NCBI RefSeq assembly: GCF_037176765.1
Contig: NC_090025.1
Coordinates: 141,170,758-141,234,757, forward strand
Direction: 5' to 3'
Length of the DNA stretch: 64,000 nt
From: Anolis sagrei
Taxonomy: Eukaryota > Chordata > Lepidosauria > Squamata > Anolidae
Shown here: positions 1-11,455 of the stretch, one piece after another
Layout of the letters: each line of letters starts with the position of its first letter
How positions within the stretch are numbered: the stretch's first letter is position 1
Notes under the pieces: model-generated
Seen by the model: the letters and a program-made list of their open reading frames with translations, nothing else
Told to the model about the DNA's origin: nothing
Databases searched by the model: none
Made by a program: the position numbers and the translations under genes

Positions 1-69
1 AACACATGCATAGAAAGGAAATTTAGGCTTCTGGTACAGCTGTACCAGCACAGGGATCCTCGCGCCTCT

Positions 70-775
70 GCAGGAGTCTACTGCAGGAGTCCATGCAGCT
101 GTGGACAAGTCTACATAGGGACCACCAAATGTAGCAATGCCCAAACATGAATCAAGGAACATGAAAGGCACTCAGACTAATTCAACCAGAGAAGTCAACC
201 ATAGCAGAGCACCTGATGAACTAACCTGGACATAGAATATTATTTGAGAACACAGTTGGACCACTCTCACAACCACTATATCAGGCTATACAGAGAAGCC
301 ACTGAAATCCACAAGCATGTGGACAATTTCAACAGAAAGAAGGAAACCATGAAAATGAACAAAAGCAGTATTTTAAAAAATCTAAAATTATAGCAGTAAA
401 TAAAAAACACACACAAGGGAACTTCAGACAAGAAACAATCAGGGACAGCTAATCGCCTCTCAATAAAGGATTCCCCCAGGCAGTAACAAGCAACACCAAA
501 AACTGTTAGGCCATCTAATGTGAATCAAGTTGGCCAATTGAAACCTTCACACCTAGCTCCAATAGACAAGAGTTCTTTTTCCCACCCTGGACCTTCCACA
601 GATATATAAACCCAATTTTCCTAATTTCCAACAGACCTCACTACCTCTGAGGATGCCTGCCATAGATGCAGGTGAAACATCAGGAGATAATACTTCTAGA
701 ACATGGCCATACAGCCCGAAAAACCTACAACAACCCAGTTCCATCAATAAACCATCAATTTCCTTTGTAAAAAGG
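70..775 (+). mobile_element. Penelope-like element, 3' part with GIY-YIG endonuclease remnant
   Basis: Reading + through about 80-400 gives, despite several stops, the signature of a Penelope GIY-YIG endonuclease: CGQVYIGTTK, then IKEHERH, then YIRLYREATEIHKH and NFNRKK. The CxC-GxVYIGxTK...IKEH...REAxEIxKHxxNFNRK order is typical of Penelope-like elements. It runs into a 3' tail (about 410-775) that recurs at 2383, 7598, 17165, 26739, 28955 and 37268, so the tail can be assigned to this family. The reverse transcriptase would lie upstream of base 1. It is a dead, 5'-cut copy. Seen: motifs and shared tail. Inferred: family. Confidence 0.72.
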
Positions 776-974
776 CAATACTGGTGTCTCAGAGTATGCT
801 GTACTAACTGGGTTTAACAGTATACAAGATGAGCAGGTAAACAGTCACACAGATGTAGTTTATCATCCAGCCCAAACATTCATGAAGACAACTTCTGCTA
901 GGTAGCAGAACAGACTTGGATCACGTTTCCCATTTGCTGCCCAAAATGAAACCGAACAAGCTATCCCTTTAAAC

Positions 975-1474
975 CAGTGGTTCCCAACCTTTTTTTTTTT
1001 TTTTTTTTTTTGACCAGGGTCCACTTGACCAATGACAACATGAACAGGAGCCTCTTTGACCAGGGATCACTCTCCAACATTAGTACCAAAGGGGTTACAA
1101 ACCAGTTTTTGGTCAGCTTTAGATTCGTTTTGGTTATTTGGGATGCTGATTGGGAAAATTGCATTGGATAGTCCACTTCAGCTCTAGTTTCTGATACAGA
1201 ACATATACCACCCTGTAGTTGCCACCTGCTCACCCACAGAAAACCGTATTTAATAATCTAGAATTGATTTGGTAGTAGTAATCTTTTGTGTGTAGTCAGC
1301 CTCTTCCCTCCCAATATCTCTGTTGCCCTGATGCTATAAAAGGGTTTTGCAAGACCAATCGCTCTCGTTGTTGCGTGGTTTCGAGGCAACAATGTAGTAA
1401 TGTTGGGGCCTCAGACCATATTTTTATTCTTATGGACCACTGGTGGTCCACGGATCACATGTAGGGAACCACTT
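975..1474. mobile_element. non-autonomous hAT-type element (CAGTGGTTCCCAACC family)
   Basis: Starts CAGTGGTTCCCAACC and ends with the inverted form GGGAACCACTT. It is flanked by 8-bp direct repeats ctttaaac (967-974) and ctttaagc (1475-1482), 7 of 8 matching. An 8-bp duplication with CAG...CTG-like ends is the hAT hallmark. No transposase is visible. A poly-T run follows the left end. A near full-length relative is at 46794-47344 and a fragment at 3346. Confidence 0.75.
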
Positions 1475-1486
1475 CTTTAAGCCACT

Positions 1487-1872
1487 GGACCCCCTGTGGC
1501 ACAATGGGTTAAACCCTTGTGCCAGCAGGACTGCAAATTGAGAGGTTGGTGATTCGAATCTGCGGAGCAGGGTGAGCTTCCATCTGTCAGCGCCAGCTTC
1601 TCATGCAAGGACATGAGAGAAGCCTCCCACAGGATGGTAAAACATCCGGACATCCCCTGGGCAACTGCAAGTTGCTTCTGATGGTAGAGAATTGGCCGTC
1701 TGCAGTGTCGTTGCACAGGGGATGCCTGTAGGAGGTTTCTCTCCAGCATGGGAAACTGGAGCTGACAGACAGGAGCTCACCCCATCTTGCAGTTTTGGAC
1801 CGCCAACCTTCAGGTCAGCAATTCAGCTAGCACAAGGGTTTAACCCAGTGTGGCACCGCGACTCCTTGTATC
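1487..1872. repeat. inverted pair of tRNA-derived SINEs
   Basis: A + strand SINE head (1487-1560) has A-box-like gtggcacaatgggttaaacc and B-box-like gattcgaatc. From about 1665 on, the same family reads in reverse and ends at a head near 1865 (ggtttaacccagtgtggcac). Heads are outermost, so the two copies converge. Single copies of the family, both minus, lie at 36925-37172 and 52800-53025. Confidence 0.65.
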
Positions 1873-2382
1873 ATTGGTTACCTTGGCTTGATCAAATGGG
1901 AGTTGAAACTCTCTGCACAAGCCGTTAAGCTATTCTAAGGATTGCAAGGAAGCAAGCTTTGCTGAAAATAATGTTGAATGCACACTGGAAATAGTTGTGC
2001 TGTACATACTTACAATTAGTTCACATTTGAAGTCATGCTGGCAGATTTTCCCACACAAGTATAGCAGGTGCACTCACAATCATATGGCAGATATAAAATA
2101 CAGGTCAGAAGTATTTAGCATACATTGGCACATGGCGCACTGCCTCCAACCATAAGGCTACCCCTTGGAGAGGCAACGAGCCTAGCAGGGGAGAGGAGAG
2201 CAAATTGAAGTGTCCACGATAGAGGCAAACCCATGCCCTAGCAAGGCTGGCATAGGCAGAAGCAGTGTTGCCCACCCCATATTGTCACTGATTGGAATAC
2301 GGAGTTTATAAGGGTTGTGCCTCAGGTATGTGCCAGGGCAAAAATTGGAGGTGGGTAACAGTTTGCTGTTCACATTGGTATG
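1873..2382. other. intergenic, nothing recognised
   Basis: Open frames here are short and match no family known to me; no splice-flanked conserved exon was seen. Confidence 0.4.
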
Positions 2383-2645
2383 AAGGTCGCCAATTGAAAC
2401 ATTCACATCTGGCTCCAACAGACAAGAGTTCTTTCTCCCACCCTTGACCTTCCACAGATATATAAACCCAATTTTCCAGTTTCCAACAAACCTCACAACC
2501 TCTGAGGATGCTTGCCACAGCTGCAGGTGAAACGTCAGGAGAGAATGCTTCTAAAACATGGCTATACAACCCGGAAAACCTACAACAACCCAGTGATTCC
2601 GGCCATGGAAGTCTTCGACAATACATTATACTGCAGGCCAATTTC
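2383..2645 (+). mobile_element. Penelope-like element 3' tail
   Basis: Same tail as after the GIY-YIG remnant at the window start: cacatctggctccaacagac, then an atataaaccc stretch, the cctctgaggatgcttgcc block, and the terminal cctacaacaacccagtgatt. Tail only. Confidence 0.6.
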
Positions 2646-3345
2646 TAATTAATCTGTGTCTACGTAGCAGTCATTTGCAATAAATTCATGTTGCAAATTC
2701 AGGAAGTTCAACAGAGAAATCACTACACTATCATCTATGCAAACCCACACACTTGCCTGTTTTTTCAGGACATGCTTCAAATGGCAAGGAGAACCTTTAT
2801 AGAGATATTTTGTAGGAGCAGCTGAGCCAAAAGGAAAATGTCATCTTTCAACAAGTGCTCATGAGCCAGTTATGTTCCATTTAAAGACTGCTGATATTGA
2901 ATTGGCCTCCTACACAGATCTTGTTAAGCTTCATTGCTCATGGCAAAGTTATACATTCAGTCAATAAATGCAAGTTTCCAAGCCTACGTCTGTGAATAAA
3001 GGCCTGTGGGCACCTTCAGGAAACAAGCAGCAAATGGGTGAACTATGCTTAACCCACCCACTGCCTCACTGCTTTCATCTCCTAATTCCTTTCAAATCTT
3101 CTCCCCAGATGGACTCCAAGACTACAAAACAGATCCATTTGGAAGGAAAAGAGCCTTTGAAAAGGATAGGACTTGGAAATGTTTTTTGTTTTAGACTACA
3201 ATTCACAAAATGTTTGGTAAGGGAGAAGGCAGCAGGAAAAAACGAAAGATTGCATTCCAGATGGATAGACTCAATCAAGATTCAGCAAGACTTGAGGATG
3301 TTGTGATTTGGAGGTCTCTCATTCATAGGGGCTCCCATAATAAAT
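2646..3345. other. intergenic, nothing recognised
   Basis: Several overlapping open frames of 65-110 codons occur, but none has a recognisable domain or splice context. Confidence 0.35.
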
Positions 3346-3490
3346 CAGTGGTTCCCTGCTTTTTTTTGACCAGGGATCACTTTACAGGGACCACTTTGAC
3401 CAAGGACCACCCTCCAACATTAGTACCAAAAGGGTTACAAATCGGTTTTTGGTCAACTTTAGATTCACTTGGTTGTTGTAAGTAGGATCT
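3346..3490. mobile_element. left-end fragment of CAGTGGTTCCC hAT element
   Basis: Begins CAGTGGTTCCCTGC and follows the first about 140 bp of the element at 975 (dispersed ttgaccaggga motifs, ccaacattagtaccaaaagg). The right part is missing. Confidence 0.6.
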
Positions 3491-4888
3491 GCAGCACTTA
3501 AGTCCACTTGAAGAAATATGTGTCATAGTGGTGGTGGGTTTGGTTTTAGAAGAGGGTGGTTTTGGTTTGTTTGTTTGTTTGATTTGACTTTGTTTATGTG
3601 TACATGTCTTTGTATAACCAAATTGGGTGTTTTTTAGCCTATGTATGTTTAAAACTGAAGAAAAATATTTTTAAAAAGAAATATGGAAAGAGGCATAACT
3701 TATAAATTTCCAACGGTCTACTAAGCTTATAAGTCTTCTAGAACAGTCTTCTAGAATGAAGCCATAATGCATTAACAATAGACAAAGGCAATATGTCATA
3801 GCAGGAAGAAACTAGACTCCTAGAGGAGCTTGGAAAGAAAGAGAGCCGCTAGAAAAGGAAACTGCCCGACTTCTGTCAGAGAAAAAAAATCATTTTCTTC
3901 CTCTTGCATTTTCGTGCTGTCATCTAGCATTGCATTTCTGAATTGAAAGAGGTCTTTTGGCCCAGTCTGAGATAATTGGTTGCCTACTGCGAGAAGTCTG
4001 TGAGACACTTTAAAAATAAAGTTGCATGCTCCTGTCATAATCCGCAGTCTTTTGAGAGTGCAATTTCCACAACTGTAGTAAATTGAGGTTTCCAGAGTGC
4101 AGTTAGTCTTTCCGACACAAGCCACAAACCATTTTATTCTCAGGCATTTTAAGAATGGCTTCTGTGCTTTTGATCCTGTTGCACTGGTTTTTTTATTATT
4201 ATTCTTCTTTTGTTGGTGTGCAACACCGTGTTTTTTATATCTGTGACTGATTTTATCTTGTGCTACTTTATCGCCTCCCTTTTTATTGTGATAGATCTTG
4301 TGCTGTTTAATGTACTTTCACGCCACCTAGAGAATTTTGGCCATTAGACAGTCTATAACTATAATAAACGAATAAATGAACAAATAAACTCAGTGCATTG
4401 TGTGGCTTGCAGCTGGGCTTGGTTTTTTTTATTACTGCGATGCCCCAAGGTGCATATTATATTTAGTCGTGTCTCTAGAAATAGCTTCCTTTGTTCGGCA
4501 GAGAAGGGCTGTAGCTCAAAGTTATTAAATGATGTTGTAGCTGTTCCTGTATACAATTCAGTTTTCAATCTTAGCGTCTGGAAGGTGCCATTCTTTATCT
4601 TTCCTGTCTGTCTCTTTAAAAAAATCTTGATTCTGTCTCTGTGCACTTTAACAAGAAGCTTGCTTCAATATTTTACAAATACAAATGTTCCTTATTATGT
4701 ATGCAATAGGGAAGTGCTAGGTGGGAATGTGAATATAGAACAATTTTGAAAGGTTTTGTCAAAGGGAAGCATTGCTGCTTAAGTGCTATCCAACTAAAGA
4801 GACAGTATATTAGGTGGTTAAAAAATAACAGAAATGAGAGAGAGGGAATCCCAAGATTATGGGAAATATTGTTATTATTTAAGCAAAA
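3491..4888. other. intergenic; possible LINE 3' end near 4190-4390
   Basis: Mostly unrecognised AT-rich sequence. About 4300-4390 (ccacctagagaattttggcc followed by an ATAAA-rich simple tail) resembles a worn L2-like LINE 3' end. No host exon seen. Confidence 0.3.
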
Positions 4889-5085
4889 GAAAGGTCACGG
4901 TCAAGGTTTCCCCTTGACATTAAGTCTAGTCATGTCCAACTCTGGGGGGTGGTGCTCATCTCCATGTCTAAGCCAAAGAGCCAATGTTTTCCATAGACAC
5001 CTCCTAGGTCATGTGGCTGGCATGACTGCATGGAGGGCCATTAGCTTCCCGCCAGAACGGTTCCTATTGATCTACTCACATTTGT
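4889..5085 (-). mobile_element. Sauria-type SINE, truncated
   Basis: Reads in reverse as the 3' half of the lizard Sauria SINE: aaggtttccccttgacatta, gtgctcatctccat, cacctcctaggtcatgtggc and gcatgactgcatggag. The tRNA-like head is absent; the full head is seen in the copies at 24775, 37611 and 62758. Confidence 0.7.
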
Positions 5086-5211
5086 ACTCTCGCTCGTGTG
5101 CACCTTCTTCACCTTCTGGTGGCTGCGCTGGGAAACATGGTGTCAGAGGAGAGATTTTAACCAACCATGACTACCAAATCCATGTGGGGGTCCTCACAGG
5201 TAACACGTATA

Positions 5212-5314
5212 CAGTGTTCCCTCGCTACTTGCATATTTTAAATTCATAGTTTTTGAAATACCGCAAAACAGTGAGTTCGCAAAAAGCAAACCACAAAGTA
5301 GTGAGGGAACACTG
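5212..5314. mobile_element. small palindromic Tc1/mariner-like MITE
   Basis: Inverted ends CAGTGTTCCCTCGCTACTT and AAGTAGTGAGGGAACACTG enclose about 65 bp, flanked by TA on both sides (5210-5211 and 5315-5316). TA duplication and a palindromic body fit a Tc1/mariner-driven MITE. No coding capacity. Confidence 0.7.
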
Positions 5315-5331
5315 TATAGAGGAAGTCATGC

Positions 5332-5880
5332 TACCCCTCTATTCCACCTTGGGTCAGACCACACCTGGAATACCGTGTCCAATTCTGGGCACCGCAGTTG
5401 AAGGGAGATGTTGACAAACTGGAATGTGTCCAGAGGAGGGTGACTAAAATGATCAAGGGTCTGGAGAAAAAATCCCTAGTGGTTTAAAGAGCTGGGCATG
5501 TTTCGCCTGCAGAAGAGAAGACTGAGAGGAGACATGATGAGGGTCACATATAAATAGGTGAGGGGAAGTCATAGGGAGGAGGGAGCAGGCTTGTTTTCTG
5601 CTGCCATGGAGGAACTAGGATGCAGAATGATGACTTCAAACTACAGGAAAGAAGATTCCACCTGAACATTAAGAAGACCTTTGTAATTGTCAGAGCTGTT
5701 CAGCAGTGGAACTCTCTGCCCTGGAGTGTGGTGGAGGCCCCTTTTTTGGAGGCTTTTCAACAGAGGCTAGATGGCCATCTGTTGGGGGTGCTTTGAATAC
5801 AATTTACTTGCTTCTTGGTAGGTGGTTGGTCTGGATGGCCCACGAGGTCTCTTCCAACACTAGGGTTCTATGATTCTATG
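5332..5880 (+). mobile_element. CR1 LINE, 3' end
   Basis: Matches the reptile CR1 ORF2 C-terminus and 3' UTR: ggaatgtgtccagaggaggg, gaagactgagaggagacatg, cagcagtggaactctctgcc, ending in ttctatgattctatg, the diagnostic CR1 terminal repeat. 5'-truncated, as is usual, with frame breaks. Confidence 0.85.
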
Positions 5881-6037
5881 GTCTCAGTGGAAAAGAGGAG
5901 GTGGGCTTATTAAGGACATCTTGCCCAAGCAACTGCCTCCTCCCAAGAAATCCAGGACAGACACAGACTCCAGTCCTGTTGCTTTCTTTGCAGAAACAGC
6001 TGTTTAAAGAATTCAGGACAGAGATTTCTGTCTAAGC

Positions 6038-6770
6038 CAGTGTCAGGACCCCTGGGGGGGGGGGTCGCGAGAGGGTGTCAGAGGGGTTACCAACAGCCAT
6101 CAGAAAACACAGTCTTTTCTGTTAGTCATGGGGGTTCTGTGTGGGAAATTTGGCCCAATTCTATCGCTGGTGGGGTTCAGAATGCTCTTTGATTGTAGTT
6201 GAACTATAAATCCAAACAACTACAACTCCAAAATGTCAAGGTCTATTTTCCCCAAACTCCACCAGTGTTCACATTTGAGAATATTGAGTATTAATGCCAA
6301 GTTTTGTCCAGACACATCATTGTTTGAGTCCACTGTGCTCTCTGGGTATAGATAAACTACAAATCCAAAACTCAAAGTCAGTGCCCACCAAACCCTTCCA
6401 GTATTTTCTGTTGGTCATGGGAGTTCTGTGTGCCAAGTTTGGTTCAATTCCATCATTGGTGGAGTTCCAAATGCTCTTGAATTGTAGGTGAACTATCAAT
6501 CCCAGCAAGTACAACTCCCAAATGACCAAATAAATACCCCCACCCCCCAAACCTCACCAATATTCAAATTTGGGCATATCAGGTATTTTTGCCAAATTGG
6601 TCCAGTGAATGAAAATACATCCTGCATATCAGATATGTACACTACAATTCAGAACAGTAGCAAAATTATAGTTCTGAAGTAGCAACAAAAATAATGTTAT
6701 GACTGGGGGTCACCACAACATGAGGATCTGTATGAAGGGTCACGGCATTAGGAAGATTGAGGAAATACTG
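6038..6770. mobile_element. non-autonomous hAT-type element with internal repeats
   Basis: Flanked by gtctaagc (6030-6037) and gcctaagc (6771-6778), 7 of 8 matching. Begins CAGTGTCAGGACCCC and ends AGGAAATACTG. Two to three degenerate copies of a segment containing gttctgtgtg and gaattgtag/gaactat lie inside (about 6113-6300 and 6400-6510). No transposase frame. Confidence 0.68.
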
Positions 6771-7597
6771 GCCTAAGCAAAGATCAAGGGATCTGGGTGT
6801 GGCAGAGACTTCTAAAAAAATGCCAATACGGCAGAACACCAGAAAACAAGGAAAGAGTTTCATCCATGAGGTGGGCAGGAAGTCTCGGATTTTCACGGTG
6901 CGTTATATGAAGAGAATCAACATATTTGGCAAGAAAAATGGATTTGAAGAAACAAAGAGCAGGAAGTACCGGCTTAGTCTTGGATTCCTTTCTTTTCTTC
7001 TTTGTACGACCGACCGAGACCTGTTCTTGTGTATCGATATACTTCATGTCTAGACTACCGATGGCACAGGGTGCTTTTTTCCTCTCTTTGTTTTTTTGCA
7101 ACATGATTACATTGAAAAATCGCCTGCAGTTTGCTGTCTGCAAAGAAATTGATGAGGAAAAACTTGAACACCATGGCAACTAGTATATCATTACCATAGT
7201 AACCAACTGAATATTGCCATCTTCTCAACCAAGTAGTGGCTGAATAGGACCAAGGGGAGGGAAACGGTATCCGTTGCAAACAGATTAGCCTTCTCAAAAT
7301 GAGCATTCTTAATTTCCTATTTACAGCTCCGGCCTAAGATGATTGACGTCCTCCAGTAAAACAGCTGAAATATCGCAAAACAGATCCATAGCTAATGTAC
7401 TTTCTACCTATCTCTATATTAACAGCAGAACAATGTGCTAACTATATTACAAAAGACTATAGTTGAGCAACATTTAAAGTCACGGTTTGAGAATAGCATA
7501 GTAATTTATTAAACTAAACTGGCAAATTGGATGTGTCAGAGTTATTCGAGAGAAGAGTTGTTTTGTCGTCTTAATATAAGCTCTGTTGCATTAATCA
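6771..7597. other. intergenic, nothing recognised
   Basis: Overlapping frames of 76-131 codons on both strands near 6757-7183 look chance-level: they overlap antisense, show no family motif and no conserved splice context. Confidence 0.35.
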
Positions 7598-7975
7598 GCA
7601 TATTGTGTTGTCGGAGGCTTTCATGGCCGGAATCAGTGGGCTGCTCTAAGTTTTCCAGGCTGTATGGCCATGTTCCAGAAGCATTCTCTCCTGACATTTC
7701 GCCTACATCTATGGCAGGCATCCTTACAGGTTGTGAGGTCTGTTGGAAACTAGGAAAATGGGGTTTATATATCTGTGGAATGTCCCAGGCGGGAGAAAGG
7801 ACTCTTGTCTGTTTGAGGTAGGTGTGAATGTTTTAATTGGCCACCTTGATTAGCATTTAATGGCCTAGCAGTTTTAAGATCTGGCTTCTTACTGCCTGGG
7901 GGAATCCTTTGTTGAGATGTGATTAGCTGTCCCTGATTGTTTCTTGTCATGAGTTCCCTTGTTTTTGGATGTTGT
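7598..7975 (-). mobile_element. Penelope-like element 3' tail
   Basis: Minus-strand copy of the tail at 410-775, including the conserved end ccgacaaca and the tgtccctgattgtttcttgt segment just downstream of the endonuclease in the longer copy. About 375 bp. Confidence 0.6.
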
Positions 7976-8689
7976 ACTTTATTTACTGTTATGATTTTAG
8001 AGCTTTTTTAAATACTGGTACCCAGTTTTTGTTCATTTTCTTGGTTTTGTACGCATATTGTATGATTACTGTTAAATCTTTTAAAAACTGTAACGCATTC
8101 TAATAGAACAATAATGAGACCAAACCTTGGGATGGGAGCATAATATTCATTGGAATGGTATGCTCCTCTTAACAGCCAAACTTTTCATATTTCTCTGCAA
8201 AAATCTCATCATCATTACTTTGGTCCTAGCTTTGTTGGCTTGAAGTACTATCACAACCGCTATGAATGCATATGAAGAAGTCAATTAGGTGCCAAGATCA
8301 AGACTGCAAGAAGATATCCTTCTAAATTTGAGTCCTAGCTCCTTGTTTGCTGCTTTTTGCCAGCAGGAAGAACAAAAAATACAGTAATAGAAGCATTGAA
8401 AGCATCAAGTTGCTATTTAGTAAGAGTTAACTTCATTGTTAATGAGCTAAAAATATGCTGCCACTTAGAATGTTTATACTGAAGTTGTGGATATAAATAC
8501 ATAGCGATGATGATGCTACAAAGAATAAGCAGCTATGATGATTCAGGAATGCAAAATGAAATGATGCTTCTGTGCATGAAAAATGAGATGAAGAAATCAA
8601 AATGCCAACAAAATGCCAACAAAATGCCCATATCCAAAGAGCTCCAGGTGGGACATTATTCAAATTATTATTAAAAATCCAGATTATTC
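7976..8689. other. intergenic, nothing recognised
   Basis: AT-rich, without recognisable coding or repeat signature, although part may belong to the LINE that follows. Confidence 0.3.
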
Positions 8690-9745
8690 CCATGAATGAA
8701 TGACAAAGATGACATCCAACTCTATCACTCCTTTCCACCCACTGCAAAGGAAGCTGTTCAGGTCCTGAATCGGTGCTTGGCAGATGTGACAGTATGGATG
8801 AGGACAAACAAATTGAAATTGAATCCAGACAAGACAGAGGCACTCCTGGTCAGTTGGAAGGCCAAACAAGGTACAGCCTATGCTGGATGGTGTTACATTC
8901 CCTCTGAAGACACAGGTTCACAGCTTAGGAGTGATCCCAGATTCATCAATGAGAGCCTGGAACCCCAGGTCTTGGCGCTGGCCGAGGAGCTTTTGCACAA
9001 TTACAACTTGTGTGACATTTGCGCCCGTACCTTGAGAAGCCAGACTTGGCCACGGTGGTCCATGCTCTCGTTACATCCCAAATAGACTCCTGCAACATGG
9101 TATACATAAGGTTGCCTTTGAAGACTGTATGGAAGCTTCAAGTGGTCCAATGGGTGGCAGCCAGATTCCTCACTGGAGCGGCGTTCAGGGAGTATACAGC
9201 TCTACTAGCTGCCAGTGTGCTACTAAACATAATTCAAAGTCCTGACTTTAGACTATAAAGCCCTAAATGGTTCTGGCCCAGGTTACCTGTCCAAACGTAT
9301 CTCCCCCTATGAACCATCTCGTAAGTTAAGATCTTCTGGGGAGGCCTTGCTCTCAGTCCCACCTCCTTTGCAAGTGTGACTGGTGGTGATGGGGGGCACA
9401 GCCTTCTCAATGGTGACCCCTCAGCTGTGGAACTCCCTTCCCAGCAAAATCAGATCAGCTCCCTCCCTCCTGACCTTTAGAAAGAAATTTAAAATGTGGC
9501 TGTTCAGTGCAATAAGTGGATATAGAATAAGTGCAATTATGACTGGAATGGCTTCCGATTATGATTTTGGATTGTATGGTTTTAATGTTTAGAAGTGTTT
9601 TTGTTTTGGTTTGGTTTTAATGTATATGTTTTTATTTGTATGTCTGTTTATTCAGTATCGAATTGTTACCTACTTGTAAGCTGCTCTGAGTCCCCTTTGG
9701 GTTGAGAAGGGCGGGATATAAATATAGTAAATAAATAAATAATGA
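8690..9745 (+). mobile_element. L2/CR1-group LINE, reverse transcriptase C-terminus and 3' end
   Basis: From about 8700 the frame gives DDIQLYHSFPPTAKEAVQVL and LKLNPDKTEALLVSW: the catalytic DD followed by the NxxKTE block of L2/CR1 reverse transcriptases. Further on, frames give SQIDSCNMVYIRLPL and a QLWNSLP motif. It ends with tgagtcccctttgggttgag, gggcgggatataaata and an ATAAATAA tail. Frame shifts and stops are present. Inactive, 5'-truncated. Confidence 0.85.
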
Positions 9746-11017
9746 ATGAATTCAACGAAGCATGCAGTATCCAAATGATCTCCCATTCAGAGCCTGATCA
9801 GATTGTGACCTGCTGAGCCTCACTCATATGATTGCATCACCTGCCTTCTGACACATAGACCACAAGGTTCTGTCACATTCTGTATCCATTAAGGAAATCC
9901 ATACAAGCAAAACAAAGCAGGGGAATGCTTTTGCCTTTAGCCTCAGCCTTACAGTACTCATTCGTACCATTCATTCTACTTCTGTTTTGTGTCCAGAGGC
10001 CTGGGACTCTTTATAAGAAGGATCTGGAATCACAGCAAACTTGAACAAGAAGATACAGGAAAAAATATAGTCCTCTTCTTATCTATAGCTAGTCAGGCTG
10101 TCTTTGCTTGGCCCAGCAAAATTTGTGTTTGCCACAGGGCACAATGAAAAGATTGCTAAGATCAAGGAATTAGGACTGTGCACAGATCAGTTTTTCAAAA
10201 TGGGCTCTTTTGGCCCTTTTGGTTCCTCAGACCAGCCATAACAGCATTGGGGGGGGGGGGTTGTTTAAATAATGGAGTGGTTTACTGAAGGAATGGGATA
10301 GCCTAACTCCCTTGAGTCCCCACAGGGAGAATTTAATTCCTCCCCAGTCTAGTTGAAGGATATTAGAGAAAACGACCTCAGAAAAAGTAGTTTCTTAAGT
10401 CTAATGCCTTAACCCAGGTCTAGTTGAAGGATATTAGGGAAAACAACCTCAGAAAAGGTGGTTTCTTAAGACTGATGGCCTAAAAATAACAGAAAGGGGA
10501 GTCTCTGACGTTCCCCCATTACCGCCAATGGGTTGGATCTTCCCAGAGGGAGAACGGATCTTTCAGCTGCTAAATCATAAAACTGAATTTTGCCCTAATT
10601 TGGATGGCTCCTGAAAAACAGATTGTGGGGCCACTGAAATCCAGACACCCAAAATGGCATGGAGTTTAACCAAACTGCATACTCCTACAAGGCATGGTTC
10701 AGTGTTTCACTCTGCACCCAACTCCTGCTGGGCTTGTGGAGGCTCATTCACAACATCTGGAGAAGTTTCCACAAATACACTGAAGTCAAAGACATAGGGG
10801 CAATGATTCCCAGAATTCCTTTTCTAGTATTTCACAGCTGCTGTCTTGGAAACACTGGGAATATAGTTTTTTTAAAAAAAAACGGAACACTTGGCCAAGC
10901 TCTGATCAGGAATAGAACTAGGCAAGAAGACTTTGCAATGAGGACTGTGTCCACAATGCCTCTTCTTTACAAGGAAGCTCAGCTGACTAACACATGAATA
11001 TACTGTATACATGTATT
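9746..11017. other. intergenic with a local tandem duplication
   Basis: No gene recognised. About 10348-10489 holds two successive copies of a 71-bp unit beginning tctagttgaaggatattag. A G run is at about 10250. Confidence 0.45.
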
Positions 11018-11455
11018 CAGTTGAATCTCTATATCCAGATTCCTCATCCATGGATTCAGTCAACGAGCTGGAAATGAGTAGTGTGAGTAAGCAGATATCA
11101 GAAGCAGATAAAGGCCAGGAGCAATTCCATATTTTTATCTATTTTGGATGTGGAATTAATCTAATATTAAAAGTCCCTCATAAACAAGCTGACCTTCATC
11201 GTTTATGAGGGACTTTTTTGGATCTGATTTTTGTGTGGAGCTGATTAATATGTTTTCTCTAGGATTCTCTGGATCCTTCAGTGCCATTCTATGGTCAACA
11301 TCTGCCTTAGTTGACCTTTATATTTTCCTGGAGGGCTCAGAGAAGTCAAGACAACTGGTCTTTCAAGTAAAACAATAGCATAGTTTTGATTCATGTTTTC
11401 CCACTTTGGCAAGGGTTCTGCACCCCAACGCTCATGAATGTGGAAAGTTTACTGT
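11018..11455. mobile_element. possible Tc1/mariner (Tigger-like) MITE
   Basis: Left part gaatctctatatccagattc resembles ends of reptile Tigger-like MITEs, and the right part ends gaaagtttactgta. Interior degenerate. A perfect 17-bp hairpin lies inside at 11169-11217. Assignment is by resemblance only. Confidence 0.35.

Noticed and set aside
6757-7183. Overlapping frames of 85-131 codons on both strands
   Set aside because: Mutually antisense, no domain, no splice or promoter context.
11169-11217. Hairpin plus T run as a bacterial-type terminator
   Set aside because: The DNA is vertebrate nuclear; kept only as an unexplained hairpin.
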